A stretch of 25,738 bases of DNA from Oscillospiraceae bacterium (GCA_035353335.1 DAOPZJ010000037.1:1-25738); one strand, 5' to 3'. Numbered from the stretch's first letter, positions 15,306 to 23,995 are shown. Notes: generated by a model not told the origin, from the letters alone. A program made the numbers and translations.

Positions 15306-17147
15306 TTACTGTTTCCGATAATTCGTGGGCAGAAAATTGAAGATCTCGCGCTCCGCGGCGCCGGGGTCTTCGCTTTTGATCGCCTCACCGAGTTTTTCGA
15401 GCAGAATTCTGAGCCCGGAAGGATTGAGGTCGTTGTCGCGCAGCACAAAAATCTTCTCATGAGAAGTCGTATCCGCGGTCTCCGCCGACATCGAAAGCTC
15501 TTCGAACATTTTTTCGCCGGGGCGCAGACCGATATACTTGATCTTGATGTCCCTGCCCGGTACCAATCCCGCCAGGCGGATCATATCTTCGGCGAGATCT
15601 TTGATTTTGACCGGCTCGCCCATATCAAGCACAAAAATTTCACCGCCCTTTGCCAATGCGCCTGCCTGAAGCACCAACGTGACGGCTTCGGGAATCGTCA
15701 TGAAGTAACGGGTAATATCCGGGTCGGTGACCGTGACAGGGCCGCCGTTTTCGATTTGCTTCGCGAAAAACGGGACAACACTGCCCTCAGAGCCCAATAC
15801 GTTGCCGAATCGAACCGCACAGAACTCAGTCTTATTCTGCCGGTTGAAATCCATGAACAGCAATTCCGCGATGCGTTTGGTTGCGCCCATGACGTTTGAG
15901 GGGTTGACGGCTTTGTCTGAGGAGATCAGAACGCACTTTTTCACGCCCGATTCAATGCACTGGGCCAGCACGTTGCGGGTGCCGAAGACGTTGTTTTTCA
16001 CGGCTTCGAGCGGGTTGATCTCCATCATCGGAACATGCTTATGAGCGGCGGCGTGAAAGACAAGCTGAGGCTTGTACTCATTAAAAACGGCTTTGAGGCG
16101 GTTCTTGTCCCGGATGGAACCGAGCACCGTCACAAAGCGGGTTTTTCCAAACCGCGCGGTTAATTCGTTGCCGATATAAAAAAGGCCATTCTCATTGAAA
16201 TCATAGACGATCAGCTGTCTTGCGCCCGCCGCGAGAATCTGACGGCAGAGTTCGCTTCCGATGCTGCCGGCGCCGCCGGTGATGAGCACCGTCGCATCCG
16301 AAATCATGGACTTTGCCTCACCGTTTTTCATTTTGACCGGGTCGCGCCCGAGCAGATCCTCAATACGGAGACTGCGCAGATTTGCGCCCGCATGTTCGCT
16401 GATGGGATCGGTATAATCCTGGACGCCGCTGTAGATTTTTAATGCGGCGTCGGTATTTCGTACAAGTTTGTAAATGCTGCGCAGATACTCACGGTTTGCC
16501 GACGGAAGCGCCACCAAAACGGTATGAACGTCATATTTCTCAATGATTGCGGGAAGTTGATCGTCTTTGCCGGCGACCTTGATGCCGCAGATTAAAGCGT
16601 TTTTCAGCTGCGGGTCATTATCGGTGAAAGCCACCGGAAGATATCCTTTTTCCGGGTTTGTCAAAAAATATTGCGCCAGATAGGTTCCTGTCTCGCCGCT
16701 GCCGACGATAACCGTCCGGTTTGCATTGGCCCTTGTGACGCTGCGTCTCGAGAGAATCTGAAGAAATCTCGGCAAAAGGCGCGCAAATGCCGACAGCATA
16801 AAATTCAGGATAAAGATCAACAGAATCAGGCTGCCGGAAAACTTCGTAATGTCCAGCAGTTTTAAAGCGCCCCACAACACGGCGGCGCAAAAATTGGAGC
16901 CGACCAGCCGAAGCAGATCAAGTAAACCCGAGCGCCTCCATAAATTGCTGTAACAATCAAAAATCAAATTGAAAATCAAGATGGTGGGCCAGATCAGCAG
17001 ATAACCGGTTTTGACCGAGAGATATGAAAACGAGTTAGGAAAATTAAACTCAAAGATAATCAATGCGGAAAACAGCGTGGCAAAGGCGCAGATGAACAGA
17101 TCGCAGATAATCAGCGCGGGTATTTTAAAGTACTTTTTCGCGGGCAT
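15306..17147 (-). CDS. Membrane-anchored nucleotide-sugar 4,6-dehydratase (FlaA1/PglF/CapD-like)
   Basis: A 613-residue polysaccharide biosynthesis protein. Four N-terminal hydrophobic segments (about 9-32, 46-64, 80-98, 104-124) anchor it in the membrane. A first Rossmann motif VGSGETG is at 148-154. The catalytic SDR domain begins TGGAGSIGSE at 290-299 and has SSDKAVNP at 409-416 and M420-x3-K424 in place of the usual YxxxK, as in FlaA1/PglF-type UDP-GlcNAc dehydratases. It would make a UDP-4-keto-6-deoxy sugar for surface glycans. GAGGTG precedes the start. It has its own promoter at 17180-17208. No glycosyltransferase or transporter of a capsule locus is adjacent. Confidence 0.88.
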   Translation of the reverse strand: MPAKKYFKIPALIICDLFICAFATLFSALIIFEFNFPNSFSYLSVKTGYLLIWPTILIFNLIFDCYSNLWRRSGLLDLLRLVGSNFCAAVLWGALKLLDITKFSGSLILLIFILNFMLSAFARLLPRFLQILSRRSVTRANANRTVIVGSGETGTYLAQYFLTNPEKGYLPVAFTDNDPQLKNALICGIKVAGKDDQLPAIIEKYDVHTVLVALPSANREYLRSIYKLVRNTDAALKIYSGVQDYTDPISEHAGANLRSLRIEDLLGRDPVKMKNGEAKSMISDATVLITGGAGSIGSELCRQILAAGARQLIVYDFNENGLFYIGNELTARFGKTRFVTVLGSIRDKNRLKAVFNEYKPQLVFHAAAHKHVPMMEINPLEAVKNNVFGTRNVLAQCIESGVKKCVLISSDKAVNPSNVMGATKRIAELLFMDFNRQNKTEFCAVRFGNVLGSEGSVVPFFAKQIENGGPVTVTDPDITRYFMTIPEAVTLVLQAGALAKGGEIFVLDMGEPVKIKDLAEDMIRLAGLVPGRDIKIKYIGLRPGEKMFEELSMSAETADTTSHEKIFVLRDNDLNPSGLRILLEKLGEAIKSEDPGAAEREIFNFLPTNYRKQ

Positions 17148-17179
17148 TTTTACACCTCATCGGATAGGACTTACAGATA

Positions 17180-17208
17180 ATTATACAATAAACGGTCCAT
17201 TCTGTCAA
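17180..17208 (-). promoter_or_regulatory. Consensus promoter of the dehydratase gene
   Basis: On the minus strand TTGACA (17208-17203) and TATAAT (17185-17180) are separated by 17 nt, a perfect sigma-A consensus. Transcription would begin near 17173, about 25 nt before the ATG at 17147. Confidence 0.8.
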
Positions 17209-17243
17209 TATTCAAGTGTAATCACCGGCAGGCCCCGCTTTTT

Positions 17244-18515
17244 CTATTTTTGCCGTGCAGCGAGTTTTAATGAGTGATTTTTCACCGTTTTTTTGTTATG
17301 ATTTGTTTTATTTTCGTCAATTTTCAACCTCACGACAGCCCATACATTCAGAATGCATAAAGTGCCGCCTGCGAGATCGCATAATGTCCAAACGACTTCG
17401 GGAGCGGCTGCTCCGGCACAGATCATAACGCCGGCCATTGCGATAAAAATAACCACTCTTTTTACTCCGGCTGCATCTGCCGCAGCTGTAAAACCGCAGG
17501 TCAGAATCGTCGTAAAAGCGAAAACCGCGACCAGCAGGGAAACCGTCAGTCCGCCGCTTTTCCCGAGCAGTGTTTCGGCAGCACCGACGGCGGTTTTGCA
17601 GTTTGAGCATAACAGAGCAAGGCCTGTCAGCGTACACATCAGCAAGGTGTCAAACAACACAGACAGCGATTGGCAAAGCCCGATTTCCTCGGGCGCGCCG
17701 TCGGCTTTGGCGGCGGCATACGGCGCGATGCCCCATCCGGCTTCACAGCTGAATGCGCCGCGCCGTACCCCGACCGAGGCCGCCGCGCCGAACCCGCCGC
17801 CCGCGACCGCCTCGATTCCGAACGCGCCTTTGAAAATCGCGCCGAATGCCTGCGGGATGTTTTTATAGTTTACTGCGATAATGGCGACGCAAAGGAGAAT
17901 AAACCCCAAAGCTGCCGGCGGTAAAATTCTCGCGCTGATGCGCGCAAGCTGTTTTTCACCGCCGAGAACGCATCCGAGAAATAAAACCGCAACGGCGGCT
18001 CCGGCAGCCGCGCCGAAATATCCCGGCGGCGCGAAGAAATTTTCTTTCAGGGAGACGGCGGCGGAATTGACCTGGATGGACGGCATCAGGACGGCCTGCA
18101 TGATGAACATCAAACCGGCGAAAGCAAATGCGGTTTTCCGGTTTCCGAGCTTTCGCATATAAACGGGCGGGCTGCCGAATCTTGCGCCGAACCGGCACTC
18201 TTCGTAACTGATCGCACTGCCCAACAACGAAAAGACACCCATCCAAAAAATCGCTCCCGGCCCGCCGGCTGCAATTGCCGCAGAGACCCCGACGATATTG
18301 CCGACGCCGAGCTTACCTCCGGTTGTGAGGGAAAACACCTCGAACGGAGAGAGCTTCTTGCCGCTCTGCCGGGAGAGAATTTTGGGCACTTTGACAAGGC
18401 CGTTAAGGTTATAAAAACAGTTTTTGACCGAAAGCCAAAGTCCGACCGCCAGCAGCAAGCAGACCGGCACGATTCCCCATATGATTTTTTCCGACAGAAA
18501 CTGCAGAACGGACAT
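17244..18515 (-). CDS. Sodium:alanine symporter (AGCS) family transporter
   Basis: A 423-residue integral membrane protein with about 10 hydrophobic segments. Family signatures include GGKLGVGNIVGVSAAIAAGG near the N-terminus, the following AIFWMGVFSLLGSAISYEE, and later FGAAASVGVRRGAFSCEAG and LFDTLLMCTLTG. AGCS carriers take up alanine or glycine with Na+ or H+. It is slightly shorter than typical members (about 450-490). Two adjacent ATGs occur at 18518 and 18515; the second is better spaced from GGGGTGAT and is used here. No clear promoter was found upstream. Confidence 0.82.
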   Translation of the reverse strand: MSVLQFLSEKIIWGIVPVCLLLAVGLWLSVKNCFYNLNGLVKVPKILSRQSGKKLSPFEVFSLTTGGKLGVGNIVGVSAAIAAGGPGAIFWMGVFSLLGSAISYEECRFGARFGSPPVYMRKLGNRKTAFAFAGLMFIMQAVLMPSIQVNSAAVSLKENFFAPPGYFGAAAGAAVAVLFLGCVLGGEKQLARISARILPPAALGFILLCVAIIAVNYKNIPQAFGAIFKGAFGIEAVAGGGFGAAASVGVRRGAFSCEAGWGIAPYAAAKADGAPEEIGLCQSLSVLFDTLLMCTLTGLALLCSNCKTAVGAAETLLGKSGGLTVSLLVAVFAFTTILTCGFTAAADAAGVKRVVIFIAMAGVMICAGAAAPEVVWTLCDLAGGTLCILNVWAVVRLKIDENKTNHNKKTVKNHSLKLAARQK

Positions 18516-18564
18516 CATATCACCCCGAAATGAATATGCAAATCGGCGGTTTTACATGATTAGA

Positions 18565-18593
18565 TTGACAAGGAGGAGGGGAAGGGTTATAGT
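18565..18593 (+). promoter_or_regulatory. Promoter upstream of ruvX and the repeat-containing leader
   Basis: TTGACA (18565-18570) and TATAGT (18588-18593) are separated by 17 nt. Transcription from near 18600 would make a leader of about 150 nt consisting largely of repeat copy 2 before the ruvX ribosome binding site at 18734-18742. Confidence 0.55.
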
Positions 18594-18597
18594 GAAA

Positions 18598-18716
18598 GTT
18601 AAGAGTTCACAGTTAAAAGTGAACAGTTACGGTGTTTACTTCGCAAAACTAAAATCAAAAATTAGTTCCCGGGAATGTCACTGTACACTTTTAACTGCCA
18701 ACCGTTAACTTTTAGC
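18598..18716 (+). repeat. AGTTAAAAGTG-type dispersed repeat, copy 2
   Basis: About 119 bp with imperfect inverted ends: GTTAAGAGTTCACAGTTAAA at the left, and at the right CACTTTTAACTGCCAACC followed by GTTAACTTTTA. CAGTTAAAAGTGAACAGTTA followed by CGGTGTTTACTTCGCAAAAC matches copy 1 at 3245-3356 on the opposite strand. It lies in the probable leader of ruvX. No gene inside. Confidence 0.65.
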
Positions 18717-18748
18717 TTGTTGATTTCACTGCTAAGGAGTGAATCCAT

Positions 18749-19174
18749 ATCAAAATCATTGCGTTTGATCTCGGAAAAGCACGCACCGGCGTGGCCGTCA
18801 GCGATATCGGAGAAATCTTGGCCAGCCCTGCCGAGGTGATCACGAAAAATGACCCCGCTGCCGTGCTGGAAGCCGCGGTGCAATGTGTCGCCAAATACAG
18901 CGCGGGGTTGGCTGTCGTCGGCCTGCCGTTACGTGATACCGGTGCCGACGGCGAACTCGCCCCCTGGGCGCGGGAGTTCGCCAAAACGCTCGGCGAGCGC
19001 TGTCATATCGAAGTTCGCCTTTACGACGAGCGCTATACGACCGCCGCCGCGCATGTATACTACAACGAGGCCGGAAAGCACGGCTCCCAAAAACGCCGAC
19101 AGACCATCGACGCCGCCGCAGCCGCGGTCATTTTACAGAATTTTTTGGACGGCCGAAAACGAGGGAAACAATAA
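18749..19174 (+). CDS. ruvX: RuvX/YqgF Holliday-junction-resolvase-like nuclease, apparent AUC start
   Basis: A 141-residue RNase-H-fold protein. The first catalytic aspartate is D7 in IIAFDLGKARTGVAVSD; later acidic sites are D93-E94 in LYDERYTT and D121 in TIDAAAAAVIL. VVGLPLRDTGADGE is the family loop. RuvX acts in recombination or rRNA processing. After the in-frame TGA at 18740-18742 there is no ATG, GTG or TTG before GTG 18791, which would remove D7 and the first strand. An ATC codon at 18749 sits where the family methionine falls and is 9 nt after AAGGAG (18734-18739). So the gene either uses an AUC start or has suffered an ATG-to-ATC change. Length is normal from this start. Confidence 0.75.
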   Translation: MKIIAFDLGKARTGVAVSDIGEILASPAEVITKNDPAAVLEAAVQCVAKYSAGLAVVGLPLRDTGADGELAPWAREFAKTLGERCHIEVRLYDERYTTAAAHVYYNEAGKHGSQKRRQTIDAAAAAVILQNFLDGRKRGKQ

Positions 19175-19277
19175 CCGCATATGCACATCAAAAGCGCGTT
19201 CGGCAGAATGCGCTTTTTCGTTGAATATCACCTGATAACGGAAAATCAATCAGATAAAAAAATGTCCTGCATATCGA

Positions 19278-19306
19278 TTGTGCATTCCGCCGGGGTATGA
19301 TATAAT
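19278..19306 (+). promoter_or_regulatory. Extended -10 promoter of the heparinase-like gene
   Basis: TATAAT (19301-19306) is preceded by TGA to give an extended -10, with TTGTGC (19278-19283) 17 nt upstream. It places the transcription start near 19313, so the protein must start at ATG 19362 and not at the in-frame codon at 19278. Confidence 0.65.
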
Positions 19307-19361
19307 ATTTCCGGCGCAAAAAAACACGCCTAAAATTACTGCAAAACAAGAGGGAATTGTC

Positions 19362-21581
19362 ATGAAATTCGATGGAATGAACATTACCACCGCAAAGACC
19401 TATGTCGATTTGATGAAAAGATACGTCGACTCGTACTGGGCAGATCAAAAAAACTTTGACCATCTGTCGGTCATCGAAGGCATCAACACCGACGCGTCCG
19501 GCAACAGCATTACAACGACGCTGACCCAACCGCTCGGAAAGGTGCAATACGGATATGCGATTCAATCCGCCGCCGAGGTCTATAAACATACGAAAAGAAT
19601 CGAATACGCCGAGATCGCGCTAGCGCTGATCGGGCGCATCGCCGATATTTATGAAGCCGTAACCAAACAATTTACACTCTCTTTTGATGACCTGGACGCT
19701 TTGATGTTCATCGAAGCGGCATTTGCGGGCGGCCCGTTCGCAAAGGGTTGTCTGATTTTACGCGAAGCGGGGCTGATGAGCGACGAACTCTACAAAAGAA
19801 TGCAGCCGGTCTGGGAAACGGCCGTGCGCTCCGCGATGCGTCTGCCCGAATGGGGCCCGTTCAACCGCTGCGTATTACGCGTGATCACGCTGTCGCGTTT
19901 CGCGCGCCTTTACCCGAACAGCTCTTTGGCGAAAGAAGCGGGTGATTTGGCGCGGTTTTGCGCCGAGGACTCGATCGGCCGCTGGACGATGGAAGACACA
20001 ACGCTCTATAACGGCGTATGGTATATTTGCATGGCCGAATATCTGCACGAAAACAACATTCGTAATTTTCGTACCGATACGATTTTCCATTATTACGCCA
20101 CTTATTTTGTGCACACCCAGACGCCCGAGGGCAGCATCCCCGACTACGGCGACGCCCGCATCCGCGACTGGGGCTGCCCGGCGCTGTGTCTCGGCTTTTT
20201 GGAATGGACCGCGGCGATCTACAACGACGGTACTGTGAAATACGCGGCGATGAAGCTGCTCGATTGGGGCAAGAACTATTACGGCAAGGGCATTGCCGGC
20301 GGATGGCACGCCCGCTCCTATGCGCTGGCCGCCGATATGGCCGACGAAAAGGTCAAGCCGGAAAAACCGGAATATCTGTCGGGTGAAATCATCGACGATC
20401 TTGTGGGCAAAAAGTTGATCTGGCGCGGCAAAAAGGATGACAAAAACAAAGAGTATTTAATGCTCAACTACCGCGACGAGGGCAATTACGCGCTGCTTGC
20501 ACGGCAAAATATGTTCTGCACGATTCCCGCACCCGCCGAAAAAGTCCACCACGGGCATGCCGACGAAAACACGATCACGAGCTATTTTTACCGTGACAAG
20601 CCGTTACTCTGCGACGGCGGCTACCGCGACGCGATTGTCGACCACGGCGCATTCCGCGCGGACTTTTACCACAATAAAGTCGTGATGCGCAACGGGCGCA
20701 TGTTCCGTGAGAAGGGCTTTTTGGAATATGCCGAGGATCTCGGCGCCTATTTAAAAGTGACGACCGAAAAGGTCTTTTATCAGGAGATGCTCGGGCTTGA
20801 AATCGGGCGCACCCGCATGGATGACCCGCATCACCGCACGGTTTACGACCGCACGATCATCCATTTCCCGACGGGCGGCTTCGCGGTCATCGACTCGGTC
20901 AAGGCCAAACAGACCTATGAATATACGCTCGGGCAGATGTGGTTCGGCGGAGAGATTTTAAAATGCGGCGAAAGCGACTGGACGATTGCGCAGAATTTCG
21001 GCAAAGACGCCATGGGGCCGGAAGGTACCGAAAACTTAAAGCTTCGGCTGGCATTTGTGCGCAAAGACCTCAAGGTCTCGCTCGAAAAACTGCGCCGCAA
21101 TTATAATGACGACCAATACGCGCTGACGCAGTATTACAGCGAATACCTCGGCGAGGGCGAGTATCTGCATTTCGTGACGCTGCTGTTGCCCGAGGACGGC
21201 GCGGAGGACGAAAAGCGCAACGACAAGATCATCAAATCGGCTTCCTGCAAATTGGTGAACGGAAACGCGATCGAGTTTAAAGCAACCGTCGGCGGCAAGA
21301 AATACACGATCGGCATGAAACTCGATGAAAGGTATGGCTATAACGACCACAGACACCGCCCGACCTATTCCTTTGAGGCAGGCAAGATCAGCTACACCGA
21401 TTTCACGACCGATGCACTTTTGACAGTGATGGCGGGGAACGAATACAGCGCACTGATGCTGTCACGGTTTGACTGCAAGGGCAAGACACTGTTTGAAGCG
21501 CCGGTAACGGGATTTTCGAACAATGACCTGACTCAGAACATGGGCGCGTTCAATTACCTGAGACACGAAGGAAAACTTTAA
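19362..21581 (+). CDS. Heparinase II/III-like polysaccharide lyase family protein, cytoplasmic
   Basis: A 739-residue protein. The first half is helical with repeated aromatic-rich segments like an alpha/alpha toroid (EWGPFNRCVLR, WTMEDTTLYNGVWYICMAEY). The second half has the heparinase II/III signature HHGHADENTITSYFYRDK at about 396-413 followed by LLCDGGYRD, then a beta-rich C-terminus. Related enzymes cleave uronate-containing chains by beta-elimination. There is no signal peptide or membrane segment, so it probably acts on imported oligosaccharides. AAGAGGGA just upstream supports the start. deoC follows after 38 nt, so they may share a transcript. Substrate is not determinable here. 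Confidence 0.75.
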   Translation: MKFDGMNITTAKTYVDLMKRYVDSYWADQKNFDHLSVIEGINTDASGNSITTTLTQPLGKVQYGYAIQSAAEVYKHTKRIEYAEIALALIGRIADIYEAVTKQFTLSFDDLDALMFIEAAFAGGPFAKGCLILREAGLMSDELYKRMQPVWETAVRSAMRLPEWGPFNRCVLRVITLSRFARLYPNSSLAKEAGDLARFCAEDSIGRWTMEDTTLYNGVWYICMAEYLHENNIRNFRTDTIFHYYATYFVHTQTPEGSIPDYGDARIRDWGCPALCLGFLEWTAAIYNDGTVKYAAMKLLDWGKNYYGKGIAGGWHARSYALAADMADEKVKPEKPEYLSGEIIDDLVGKKLIWRGKKDDKNKEYLMLNYRDEGNYALLARQNMFCTIPAPAEKVHHGHADENTITSYFYRDKPLLCDGGYRDAIVDHGAFRADFYHNKVVMRNGRMFREKGFLEYAEDLGAYLKVTTEKVFYQEMLGLEIGRTRMDDPHHRTVYDRTIIHFPTGGFAVIDSVKAKQTYEYTLGQMWFGGEILKCGESDWTIAQNFGKDAMGPEGTENLKLRLAFVRKDLKVSLEKLRRNYNDDQYALTQYYSEYLGEGEYLHFVTLLLPEDGAEDEKRNDKIIKSASCKLVNGNAIEFKATVGGKKYTIGMKLDERYGYNDHRHRPTYSFEAGKISYTDFTTDALLTVMAGNEYSALMLSRFDCKGKTLFEAPVTGFSNNDLTQNMGAFNYLRHEGKL

Positions 21582-21619
21582 TCACTTGATGAATGAAAAC
21601 TTGATATGAGGTGTTAAAA

Positions 21620-22264
21620 ATGCGTTTGTTAAACACTTACATCGATCATACCGCTTTGAAGCCGACCACGACCCGGTCGGCCATCGAAAAGCTCTGCGCC
21701 GAGGCCAAACAGTATCAATTCGCCTCGGTCTGCGTCAATCCCTGCTACGTCCCGCTGTGCAGTCAGCTGCTTGCCGGCAGCGGCGTCGCCGTCTGTACCG
21801 TCATCGGTTTTCCTCTTGGCGCGAATACCACCGACATCAAGGTCGCCGAAGCGAAAAAAGCCATTGAAGACGGCGCCGACGAACTCGATATGGTCATCAA
21901 CTCGGCGGCTTTGATCGACGGCAATAACGATTACGTCCGCAAGGAGATCAAAGCTATCGTCGGCTGCGCGGACGGCAGAGTCGTCAAGGTCATCATTGAG
22001 ACCGGACTGCTCAACGATGAGCAGAAAGTACGCGCGGCCAAGCTCTGCTGCGAGGCGGGCGCGACTTTTGTCAAGACCTGTACCGGCATGACACAGGGCG
22101 CGGCGACGGTCGAGGACGTGAAACTGATCAGGCAAAACATCACAGGCAACGTGAAAATCAAGGCCTCGGGCGGTATCCGTACCAAGGCTGACGCAATTGC
22201 GCTGATCGAAGCCGGAGCCGACCGGATCGGTGCTTCGGCGGGCATTGCGATTGTGGAAGGATAA
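21620..22264 (+). CDS. deoC: Deoxyribose-phosphate aldolase (DeoC)
   Basis: A 214-residue TIM-barrel class I aldolase. It cleaves 2-deoxyribose-5-phosphate to glyceraldehyde-3-phosphate and acetaldehyde. Key residues by motif: D90 in ELDMVIN, Schiff-base lysine K152 in FVKTCTGM, and K181 in IKASGGIRT. The usual motif is VKTSTGF; here it is VKTCTGM, a variant that may mark a subfamily. GAGGTG at 21607-21612 with 7-nt spacing favours ATG 21620 over the in-frame GTG at 21611. It sits between a lyase-like gene and malQ rather than with nucleoside genes. Confidence 0.9.
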   Translation: MRLLNTYIDHTALKPTTTRSAIEKLCAEAKQYQFASVCVNPCYVPLCSQLLAGSGVAVCTVIGFPLGANTTDIKVAEAKKAIEDGADELDMVINSAALIDGNNDYVRKEIKAIVGCADGRVVKVIIETGLLNDEQKVRAAKLCCEAGATFVKTCTGMTQGAATVEDVKLIRQNITGNVKIKASGGIRTKADAIALIEAGADRIGASAGIAIVEG

Positions 22265-22352
22265 GCCCAGTCCTGTTTTAAATTCATTTATACTTTATTG
22301 ACGGATCAGACATCCCAAACTTGATTTGTATCAAAGAAAGGAGAGGTTTGTC

Positions 22353-23822
22353 ATGTTGGAACGCAGCAGCGGTGTCCTAATGCCGGTATTTTCTCTTTGG
22401 GGGGAATACGGATGCGGGGATTTCGGGCCGACGGCCCGTGAATTCGTGGACTTTTTACAAGCCGGCGGGTTTTCCTGGTGGCAGGTGCTGCCGTTTTGCA
22501 TGACCGACCGCTTCCGCTCGCCCTATAAGTCTCCGGCGGCGTTCGGCGGAAATCCGTACTTCATCAGTTTGGATATCTTGTGCATGAAAGGGCTTTTGAC
22601 TTCGGAGGAGGTCGACTTTGCGCGGCAAAACAGCCCTTGGCGCTGCGAATATGACCGGCTCGAAAAAGAACGGCTCCCGCTTTTACGGTTGGCGGCTTCC
22701 CGCATTCAACCGAAAGACGAAAGAGCGCGGGACGGGTTTTTCGATGCCCATCCGCAGGTCGCCAAAGTCGCCGAATTTATGGCTTTGCGTGACGTGAACC
22801 GCCTTTCCGACGGCAGTTATCCGGTTTGGAATGACTGGACAGTCGAAGAATCCCGCGAGGACGATTTAAAGTTCTGGCGTTTTGTGCAGAGCGAATTCTT
22901 TCTGCAGTGGGTTGATTTGAAGAGCTACGCCAACAAGCGCGGCGTGAAGATTTTGGGCGATCTGCCGATCTATGTCGACTACGACAGCTGCGACGTCTGG
23001 GCGAATCAAAAACAATTTCTGCTCAAACCCGACGGCACCCCCAAATGTATTGCGGGAGTTCCGCCGGACTATTTCGCCGAGGACGGACAGTTATGGAAAA
23101 ATCCGCTCTACGACTGGGACCGCATGAGAGAAGACGGCTTTGCCTGGTGGAGCGAACGCATCGCCCATTCGGCGGAGCTGTTCGACGGACTACGGTTTGA
23201 CCATTTTCGGGGTTTTGAATCGTACTGGAGCATTCCCGCCGGAGCCGAGACTGCCCGCGAGGGCGAGTGGAAACAGGGGCCGGGGCTGGAATTTGTAAGG
23301 AAGATGGAACAGGCCGCCGGAAAGTGCCTTTTGATTGCCGAGGACTTGGGCGACCTGACCGAGAACGTTGAGGAACTGCTTGAAGCGTCCGGATTTCCGG
23401 GCATGCGGGTACTGCAGTTCGCCTTTTTGGGCGACAAAAAGTCGCCGCATCTGCCGCATAACTATATTCAAAACTGCATCGCCTACACAGGCACGCATGA
23501 CAACAACACACTGCTCGGATTTATGTGGGAACAGGACCCGCAGACCCGGGACCGCATCATGGACTATTTCGGGATTCCGAGGGACGACTGGGACAGTCAC
23601 TACGACACGATTCTGCGCGTGATGTGCCAGTCCTGCGCCGGAGTTGTGATTTTCCCGATACAGGATTTGCTGCATTACGGAGCCGATACCCGCGTGAATG
23701 TGCCGGGCGTCGAGGGCGGCGAGAACTGGGAATGCCGATTTACCCGCGATCAGGTGTTGGGTCTTTTGCCGGGGAAATATCACGCCTGGAATGACTTATA
23801 CGGGCGGTTGATCTCAATGTAG
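22353..23822 (+). CDS. malQ: 4-alpha-glucanotransferase (amylomaltase, GH77)
   Basis: A 489-residue GH77 enzyme that transfers maltooligosaccharide segments between glucan chains in the cytoplasm. It begins SSGVLMPVFSLWGEYGCGDF, with SPYKSPAAFGGNPYFI downstream. The catalytic nucleophile is D283 (RFDHFRG), the acid/base E330 (IAEDLGD), and the transition-state aspartate D383 (GTHDNNT). AAAGGAG at about 22337-22343 supports ATG 22353; an in-frame TTG at 22326 is unlikely. The TAG stop lies at the first bases of an inverted repeat element, so the repeat appears to supply the stop codon. Confidence 0.93.
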   Translation: MLERSSGVLMPVFSLWGEYGCGDFGPTAREFVDFLQAGGFSWWQVLPFCMTDRFRSPYKSPAAFGGNPYFISLDILCMKGLLTSEEVDFARQNSPWRCEYDRLEKERLPLLRLAASRIQPKDERARDGFFDAHPQVAKVAEFMALRDVNRLSDGSYPVWNDWTVEESREDDLKFWRFVQSEFFLQWVDLKSYANKRGVKILGDLPIYVDYDSCDVWANQKQFLLKPDGTPKCIAGVPPDYFAEDGQLWKNPLYDWDRMREDGFAWWSERIAHSAELFDGLRFDHFRGFESYWSIPAGAETAREGEWKQGPGLEFVRKMEQAAGKCLLIAEDLGDLTENVEELLEASGFPGMRVLQFAFLGDKKSPHLPHNYIQNCIAYTGTHDNNTLLGFMWEQDPQTRDRIMDYFGIPRDDWDSHYDTILRVMCQSCAGVVIFPIQDLLHYGADTRVNVPGVEGGENWECRFTRDQVLGLLPGKYHAWNDLYGRLISM

Positions 23823-23942
23823 GGGCGGATATGATCCGCCCGCTCACCACTTGTAATGAAAAAGAAGAGGATGCGTCGCTATATCGCTTCTTCCTTTAGT
23901 GATACTTTTTGCTATTTCAACGGGCGGATCATATCCGCCCCT
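23820..23942. repeat. GGGGCGGAT inverted-repeat element after malQ
   Basis: A 123-bp element with near-perfect arms of about 21 bp: TAGGGGCGGATATGATCCGC at the left edge (arm 23820-23841) and its reverse complement at 23922-23942. Each arm is itself close to palindromic (GGCGGAT/ATCCGCC). A weaker AAGAAG/CTTCTT hairpin lies inside. The right arm is followed by CTCTTTTTAT, so the structure could also terminate malQ transcription. I know such elements as frequent intergenic repeats in Firmicutes. Confidence 0.75.
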
Positions 23943-23960
23943 CTTTTTATAAAATTGAAA

Positions 23961-23991
23961 TTATGCAAACATTTAAATAATATTTGCATAA
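23961..23991. promoter_or_regulatory. Inverted repeat upstream of the argC promoter
   Basis: Perfect 9-bp arms TTATGCAAA (23961-23969) and TTTGCATAA (23983-23991) lie 13 nt apart, just upstream of the -35 box. A probable operator; the regulator is unknown. Confidence 0.5.
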
Positions 23992-23995
23992 AGTA

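Noticed and set aside
22265..22352. Possible promoter (TTGACG at 22298) before malQ
   Set aside because: No acceptable -10 box at the right spacing.
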